Shown: positions 58,768 through 64,000 of the stretch, in pieces
How positions within the stretch are numbered: position 1 is the first letter of the stretch
How the letters are laid out: every line of letters starts with the position of its first letter
Assembly: GCA_026075535.2 (NCBI GenBank)
Contig: AP026541.1
Coordinates: 7,254,001 to 7,318,000 of the forward strand
Reading direction: 5' to 3'
Length of the DNA: 64,000 nucleotides
From: Tricholoma matsutake
Taxonomy: Eukaryota > Basidiomycota > Agaricomycetes > Agaricales > Tricholomataceae
The notes under the pieces: model-generated
Seen by the model: only the letters and a program-made list of their open reading frames with translations
The model's database searches: none
What the model was told of the DNA's origin: nothing
Program-made: the position numbers and the translations under genes

Positions 58768-59955
58768 GTGAGATCAGGTCAGCAGGATTGAGTTCTGATT
58801 CAATGTAGATCAATTTGGGCCAAATAAGATGTTCGATAAGAGCTGCATATGTCCAATGAACACAAAGATTGATAGGGATGTTGGGGCTGCAGTGTTTGGT
58901 ATGTGCACCAATAGCACCATTGTTGTCAGAGTAAATGACGATGTGGGTGTTTGCAAAGCGAAGCTGACAGAGAAAATAAAACATAAGTTCCAATGCCACT
59001 GCCTCAAGCCAGCAGATGTCATGACCAGAAACTTTCCAATCAGGGACCAGAGGAAAAGCGTGCCAGAAATCCCCTACAATAATACCAATACCCCAAGAAG
59101 TTGAGGCATCAACATAGATGTGAGGATCTTGAAGAGGGCCAATGGGATGCAGTTGACGATATGCAGAGGGGTCAGCAAGTCGTAAAAGCCACCAGTGTGA
59201 GGTCTTCACAAAGGAGTCAGACAGACAATGCTTAACAAAGTTATCTGCATGGTAACCTGTTACAAAGTTAGAAAGTATGAGAATTCAAACAGAACCGAGT
59301 TGGGAAACAAACCTGTCATGAAATTGGAGAATACAGGGAGACGAGAAGAACCATCAGGAAAGACAAAAGAAACATGAACAAGAGTACCATGAAGGACTTG
59401 TACACAACGAAGGTTGAAATGTTGTCCATTATCATGATCGGAGATAATCGAGAAAACCTGGGAGAGGTACTTAAGAAGCTTCGCATGTGGAAGAGAGACA
59501 CAACGAAGTGGCAAATTCCATTCGAAACCAATAAAGGTAGAGACAGGGACAAAGTGAGTGCCTGTCTTTTCAGGATGCCAAGGGATATGGAGGTTGGAGA
59601 TGAGGGCCATAGAGGAGTCATGATCGTGAACGTAAGTAAATTCACCATCACAAAAAAACCCAGCGGGATTGGGGAAGCAAAAGTTTTGGATATCGTCCTC
59701 ATATTTGAAAAGACAATTCTCACAATGTAATTCAGCCTGCCAGATGTCAACAGCAGCATTACAAATCATACCAGCATTACTGCTGGCTGGGCATGCACCC
59801 AAAGGATGTACATGATCGAGGTAAAAACTATCTCTGAAACAAACCATGAGCCATGGCTTGTGATCAGGAAGAACAGGGCAAGTACGATGGAAAGATTTCA
59901 TGTCAAATGCCATCGCCTGTGTGCTGTAACAAAAGTACTCTTGTACCTTGATCAC
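58676..59955 (-). CDS. DIRS reverse transcriptase-RNase H
   Basis: RT part: AMAFDMKSFHRTCPVLPDHK, GACPASSNAGMICNAAVDIW, and the catalytic YEDD box in CLFKYEDDIQNF. An intron (59257-59312, GTTTGT...CAG on the minus strand) joins SNFMTG to YHADNFVKHCLSDSF in frame. The RNase H part has IYVDASTSWGIGIIVG (Asp), WLEAVALELM (Glu), VIYSDNNGAIGA (Asp) and ELNPADLISRGEL (Asp). The region upstream of AMAFD breaks frame near 59950, where about 20 nt appear inserted relative to the expected GTQAM-like stretch. N-terminus therefore incomplete. Confidence 0.78.
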
Positions 59956-60221
59956 TTAGAGGAAAGGAGGCCAAAGTAAATTGGAACTTGTTATGGATAA
60001 ATGGAGAATGAGAATTAACTAAGACATTGTTCGCGAAATCAACATTCATGCATGTGATCATGTATATTAGTAAGAGTCCAGAAAGTGAAAAGGTAACATG
60101 TGCGGGGGAGAAGGTAGGGTAGTAAGATAATGTAGAGAATTATCTTACACTTGCATATATCCTCTTGAAGAAAAAAGGTTGGGCTCTCCTGAAAAAGTTT
60201 GTGGAATCCGCCATGTCACGT

Positions 60222-61676
60222 TTAAGGGTTCTCTGCCTCATACAATGCCAGTGCTTCTGTTTCCAGAAGCTCTGAGCGTGGTAGCCAGAGATCGTGTTCA
60301 GGTCCGTAGCCACTCCAGTGTACAAGAAACTGGTGTCCCCATCCCCTTGGTCGGCGGTCAAGGATCTTGTCGATGAAATATTCAGTTGTACCATCTGTGG
60401 TTACCAGTGGTTTGGGTGCGATGTGAGCACATTTCGGGAAGAAGGTATCATCATTCGGGACGTGTGTGCATAGTTGAGCGACGTGAAATGTTGGGTGTGC
60501 TTTTGAAGTCAGGGGTAGTTGCAGTTTGTATGAAGAGGACTTGGGGAAAGCTTGTGTGACTTCGTATGGACCATCGAATCTGGGCATGAACTTTGCCACC
60601 CATCCATCCTTTGCCCACATGTAATCTCTCTGCTGGTGGGCTGTTGCGAGCATAACTTTGTCACCTACACAGAATGAGGGGTTTGATAGATGGTCCTTGT
60701 CGCGAATGTGCTTGGTGAACTTTTGCTGTGAGGAGGCTGTCTTTTGCAGCATTTGTCTCTTCCTCCATCGTTTCAATGAATGTGCGTGCATGTGCTTCAC
60801 CAGGAGTTGCTCGTTGGCTATCCATAGCATCTGTTGGTGTGATGAGAGGTGGTAATAGTTGAGGGGAGTGGCCAGTCTTAAGTACAAAAGGTGGCACCCT
60901 GGTCGACCTGTTTGTTGTGTTCATGATGTCAAACCTCACCTTTAGTAATGCTTTAGCCCAACCCTTTTGATTATGCTCGACATGGAAGTGCAGGCACTGG
61001 ACTATGGTTTTGTTTGATCATTCTGATGATCCGTCTGTTTGCGGGTGGTAGGCTATTGATAGCTTATGGCTGATTCCTGTGAGTTTCATCAGTGCTCTCC
61101 AGAATTTGGAGATGAACAGTTTGTCATGGTCACTAATGATCTCGAGGGGACATCCATTTTGGCAGTGCCATTTGTCAAAGAAAAGGAATGGAAAATCCTC
61201 TACTGACATTTCTGCCATACAAGCCACAATTTGTACATCCGCACCCAGGCGGTTGGTCATCATTACAATTGTGTCAAAACCATTGTCTTTTGGCAAAGGC
61301 CCAATGAAATTGATTGCTACCGAGTCAAACTGTTTGTCCAGCACAGGTAAGGGATGAAGGGGGCCAGCAGTTTTGGATGTAGATGATTTGTTGTGTTGGC
61401 AGTCCATGCATGCAGGTACATAACCTCGAGCAAGATCCCTTCTCATGTTGGGCCAGTAGAAATTGTTCCTGAGGTTTGTGTAGAACTTTTCTGTTCTGAA
61501 ATGCCCAAGATTATCATGTGCCAGTTGGAACAGTCATTCCCTGAGGTTCTTGTACTTTGGGATAACAAGCCTCTCGCCGATGAAGAGCAGTCCATGCTTC
61601 AGGGAGATGTTAAGTTTTGCATCTAGCATGCCTCACTTTAGATTGTCCAACATGCCCAGGCACCATGGGTCTGCAC
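60222..61676 (-). pseudogene. Chromovirus (Ty3/gypsy) pol 3' part: integrase and chromodomain, decayed
   Basis: The minus strand reads LGHFRTEKFYTNLRNNFYWP and ACMDCQHNKS (integrase zinc-finger region). The integrase core follows: FDSVAINFIGPLPKDNGFD, CPLEIISDHDKLFISKFWRA, IAYHPQTDG. The C-terminal chromodomain is FIDKILDRRPRGWGHQFLVH with WSGYGPEHDLWL, ending at 60222. In-frame TGA codons lie at 61633-61635, 61534-61536 and 61018-61020, plus a frame change near 60700. It is cut at 61676 by the LTR of a second element; the rest of its pol must lie right of that insertion, outside the window. This copy cannot encode a full polyprotein. Confidence 0.85.
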
Positions 61677-62341
61677 TGTTAAGGGCGAAGCCTCAACCAC
61701 TTGATCTAGTCGATGTCATTTGATGAGGTGCTTCCTCAACGAGTTGTTCAGCACTAGTCTTACTCGGAGCATCTGGTGTAAGATGGGTAGTGCACTCTAG
61801 CAGGCCTTCTGCATAGAGTCGTTCAGGTTCACGCACTAAGGGGCTTCCTTAGTGGTTTTGAGTAAGTTTACGAGTTTGCAAGTTAAGGCTGTAGATTGCC
61901 TAGATCTAAACTAAGGACATCCCTACTACAAGTCGCAGTATTTATACTAGTAGGAAGGTCCTTATTGTCCAATCGGAAAGGTAGATGCATATCAGGTAAG
62001 AATAGAAACAATAAGCCTCATGCCTTGCATGAGGCGTCCGATGTCACAGAGTGCTGTGGCGCAGCATGTCAATCGTGAGAGTCCGACATCACAGACCTCA
62101 TGTCAAAGGGCTGTCGTATCACAGCATGTGTGGGAATGGGTTTGGGTGCATGGAGTCACCATGCATCAAGGGTGCCTTTCACGGGAAGGGGATCGAATGC
62201 ATGCAGTTGGCATGCGTCGTGCGTGTGTCTGGTGTCAAGGACATGCCCTAGGCATGAATCAGGTAGTGCCTCCTGTCTGGAGGGGATCGTCGGGTCAGTC
62301 AGGTCGGTCGGGTTCCATGAGTTACAAGGAAAATTGTAACA
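61677..62341 (-). repeat. 665-bp LTR of the second chromovirus (3' LTR on the minus strand)
   Basis: Bounded by a perfect 5-bp inverted pair, TGTTA at 61677 and TAACA at 62337. Directly inside the element (62342 onward) is a CCCCCCC run that is the complement of a polypurine tract. A minus-strand TATAAATA at 61939-61946 fits an LTR promoter. It interrupts pol of another element at 61676/61677. The partner LTR is outside the window. Confidence 0.68.
61939..61946 (-). promoter_or_regulatory. TATA-like box inside the LTR
   Basis: TATAAATA on the minus strand. Position within the LTR suits a retrotransposon promoter. Confidence 0.45.
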
Positions 62342-62344
62342 TTA

Positions 62345-62352
62345 CCCCCCCG
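62345..62352 (-). other. Polypurine tract (second-strand primer site)
   Basis: On the minus strand, a G7 run four bases from the LTR edge, as expected for plus-strand DNA priming in LTR retrotransposons. Confidence 0.5.
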
Positions 62353-62604
62353 CTATGGTTGAAAGTTCCACACTTCAACCTAAATCTTTGTCTCTCCTCC
62401 GGTCTGATCGGGTATGGTCTGGATATGTGGGTGGGTCAGGATCGAGGGGTGTTGCAGGATGGAGGGATTGTTCATGTCCAAGCTTGGACCATGATTGGGT
62501 TCTTTTCATTCTATACTGCCCTTAGCAGTGGTGTCAAGGAGTTGGTGGTGTCGTCAGAAGGGGAGGGGTCTGTAGGGTCTGTGCAGTATCAAGGGCAATC
62601 ACCA

Positions 62605-62766
62605 TAGTTTTACATCTTTGCGGATGCTCGGTAGTTTAATGTCTCTGCAGATGGTCGGTAGTTTAATGTCTTTGCAGATGATCGATAGTTTAACGTCTTT
62701 GCGGACGATCAATAGTTTAACATCTTTGCGGACAATCGCTAGTTTAATGTCTTTGCAGATGATCAG
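62605..62766. repeat. 27-bp minisatellite, six units
   Basis: Six tandem copies of a 27-bp unit beginning TAGTTTAATGTCTTTGCAGA with a few substitutions; total length is exactly 162 bp. On the minus strand the frame stays open, and each unit is nine codons (KLxxIxKDV/I type). Confidence 0.9.
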
Positions 62767-62851
62767 TTCACACCTAATTGTGCTCAGTGGTCTGGGGTGT
62801 TGATGTGTGGGGGTGTTGGCTGGAATGCAGCAATGTCCCCAGCTCTCTGTG

Positions 62852-63280
62852 TCATCCAAATAAGAGCTGCCTTGCCAGCTCAAATCCGCTTTCTTCATCG
62901 TAGTGGGTGTTCCACTGAAGGTCATTCCACAGTAGGGGGCTAATTTCCATTAGTGGTCTTCTGTTTGGGGTCAGGCCATAGCAGTCGATGACAAACTCAG
63001 GGAAGTAGTCCTCATTGTCTAATTCTCCTTCAAAGCACCATTCCTTGAATTGTGCTTTTACCCAGGTTAAGTCTGTCTTTGTGCTTCTCTGCACATAAAG
63101 GCAGCATTTTGGGCAAGTCGAGGATACTCTTCCTATCCAGTCATCTCTTGTTAACCAGAATATAGTTCCATGGGGGCATTCCCAAGAGGGTCCCCCCGGC
63201 AGTCTGTTTGTTCTTGGTGACTGGTCAATGACTCATCGTCCAGTTGCCATGTTCTTTTCGTATTTATCAATGGGGGAGGG
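62852..63280 (-). pseudogene. Unknown ORF between pol and 3' LTR of the second chromovirus
   Basis: The minus-strand frame holds PSWECPHGTIFWLTRDDWIG, STCPKCCLYVQRSTKTDLTW, VKAQFKEWCFEGELDNEDYF, PEFVIDCYGLTPNRRPLMEI and ends ELARQLLFG at 62852. An in-frame TGA lies at 63233-63235 after ATGR. The C-P-H and C-P-K-C-C groups could bind metal. I do not recognise it; it is not pol or gag. Since it sits between the pol stop (63395) and the LTR, it probably belongs to the element. Confidence 0.5.
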
Positions 63281-63394
63281 TGAGGGCGAATGTGAAGGGC
63301 ATCAACATTTGATGGGTCTTGGGTCAATTGTCATCTAGTGGGTATCAGGGGTGTCGTTGTGTTGTGTTCAGGAAAGGGGGGTTTTGGGTTCTCA

Positions 63395-64000
63395 TCAGAG
63401 GTGGTACCTCTTCTTATATGCCATCAGGATCTCGGGGGCATTCTTCAAGTTTGATTCGGGTTCCCATGTGTTTTCGGATGTCGGGTAGTCGACCCATTTT
63501 ACGAGGTAATGGTGTGTCTTGGCGTGCCTTTTGTGTGCGATGATCGCTTCCACTTCGTATTCATTTTCTCCTTCCATGAGGTCGGGTGGTGGGGTCAGGA
63601 AGTTTTGCCCATGAGTGTCATTCTCATGGTATCGCGTGAGTAAAGCCACATGGAATACCAGGTGGATCTTCCATCTCGGTGGCAGTTTCAATTGGTATGT
63701 TGTTCTCGACAGGGCATCTTCAATCATGAAGGGCCCTTCTCATTTTGGCGCCAATTTTCTCGTTGGGTAGCCAATCTTCAGGTTTTTGGAGTCAAGCCAT
63801 ACTTGTTCTCCAACCTTGAACAGTTCATATTGCCCTTTCATTCGGCCAGCCATAGCCTGTCTGGCTAGTTCGTGTGTGGCATGAGCTTCCCTTCTCGCAG
63901 AGAGAAGTTCTTGGATCCTCTGTTCGGCGGCTGGCACATTCGTCTTTTTGTAAGGGGTGGGGATAGTGCGTGGTTGATATCCCATCATCAAGTAAAACGG
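63395..64000 (-). pseudogene. Second chromovirus pol: integrase C-terminal region and chromodomain (enters from window edge)
   Basis: The minus strand reads YQPRTIPTPYKKTNVPAAEQ, RMKGQYELFKVGEQVWLDSK and LKIGYPTRKLAPK, then an in-frame TGA at 63740-63742. It continues EGPFMIEDALSRTTYQLKLP, HLVFHVALLTRYHEN, and a chromodomain EYEVEAIIAHKRHAKTHHYL with VKWVDYPTSENTWEPESNL. The stop is at 63395. The chromodomain targets integration to heterochromatin marks in this clade. The sequence differs clearly from the first chromovirus, so they are different families. The upstream part lies outside the window. Confidence 0.83.

Larger units (their letters stand above)
56358..60060 (-). mobile_element. DIRS-type tyrosine-recombinase retrotransposon
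   Basis: The minus-strand order is reverse transcriptase, RNase H, then tyrosine recombinase, the gene order of DIRS elements; no integrase or protease is present. The direct repeat at its downstream end may be part of a split-direct-repeat terminus. The 5' terminus was not found; about 60050 is a minimum boundary next to gypsy sequence. Confidence 0.7.

Noticed and set aside
62020..62607. 195-codon plus-strand frame
   Set aside because: Covers the LTR and its edge; not protein-like and antisense to the element.
62605..62766. CRISPR-like array
   Set aside because: Units are contiguous with no spacers and the context is a eukaryotic retrotransposon; it is a minisatellite.

Overview
The window looks like nuclear DNA of a mushroom-forming basidiomycete (Agaricomycetes). 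Genes are densely packed and cut by many short GT-AG introns, mostly about 45-65 nt. The gene set is fungal (1,3-beta-glucan synthase, GPAT, DPP III, eIF2B alpha). The right end holds DIRS-type and chromodomain Ty3/gypsy retrotransposons. No tRNA, rRNA or CRISPR array was seen.

Layout, left to right. 1-2511 (+): C-terminal part of an XMAP215/Dis1 microtubule polymerase. 2699-5464 (+): glycerol-3-phosphate acyltransferase, convergent with methionine aminopeptidase 1 (5546-7350, -). 7812-8444 (-): an orphan ORF. 9050-10527 (+): eIF2B alpha. 11546-12060 (+): a small Cys-rich protein. 13637-14982 (+): a CTD-kinase type cyclin. 15054-16623 (-): a predicted membrane protein. 16934-17287 (-): a second tiny Cys-rich protein related to the first. 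17970-18458 (-): mitoribosomal bS21m. 18567-19637 (+): a Gir2/RWDD1-like RWD protein. 19694-21481 (-): an ABHD1/3-type alpha/beta hydrolase. 21895-23311 (+): a CCCH-like finger protein. 23339-26941 (+): a long disordered protein. 27036-28163 (-): an SDR. 28335-29949 (+): a SET-domain methyltransferase. 30631-32498 (+): a UPF0658-like membrane protein. 32820-33480 (+): a PAP2 phosphatase. 33635-34774 (+): a DNAJC9-like J-protein. 34948-38370 (-): a FHIP/RAI16 protein. 39530-45179 (-): the FKS 1,3-beta-glucan synthase. 45242-47061 (+): an LRR-like protein. 47427-49015 (+): a PP2C phosphatase. 49178-52406 (-): dipeptidyl peptidase III. 52489-53880 (+): an FAD monooxygenase. 53996-55540 (-): a mitochondrial TPR protein.

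From about 56.3 kb to the right edge the window is retrotransposon territory, all on the minus strand. It holds a DIRS-type tyrosine-recombinase element with spliceosomal introns in its coding region, flanked on its downstream side by a 211-bp direct repeat. Next comes a decayed chromovirus pol fragment, interrupted by a second chromovirus whose 665-bp LTR can be delimited. Nonsense codons in both chromoviruses are TGA where the family has arginine, as expected from C-to-T decay of CGA.

The housekeeping genes form no single pathway. Several sit in tight divergent pairs sharing intergenic spaces of 62-171 bp. The most interesting small-scale features are the two Cys-rich CGH-motif proteins with micro-exons, a GC-AG intron, and a possible 3-nt exon. 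Exon borders were read by eye from splice sites and protein continuity. Where a border would not close in frame, the entry says so.
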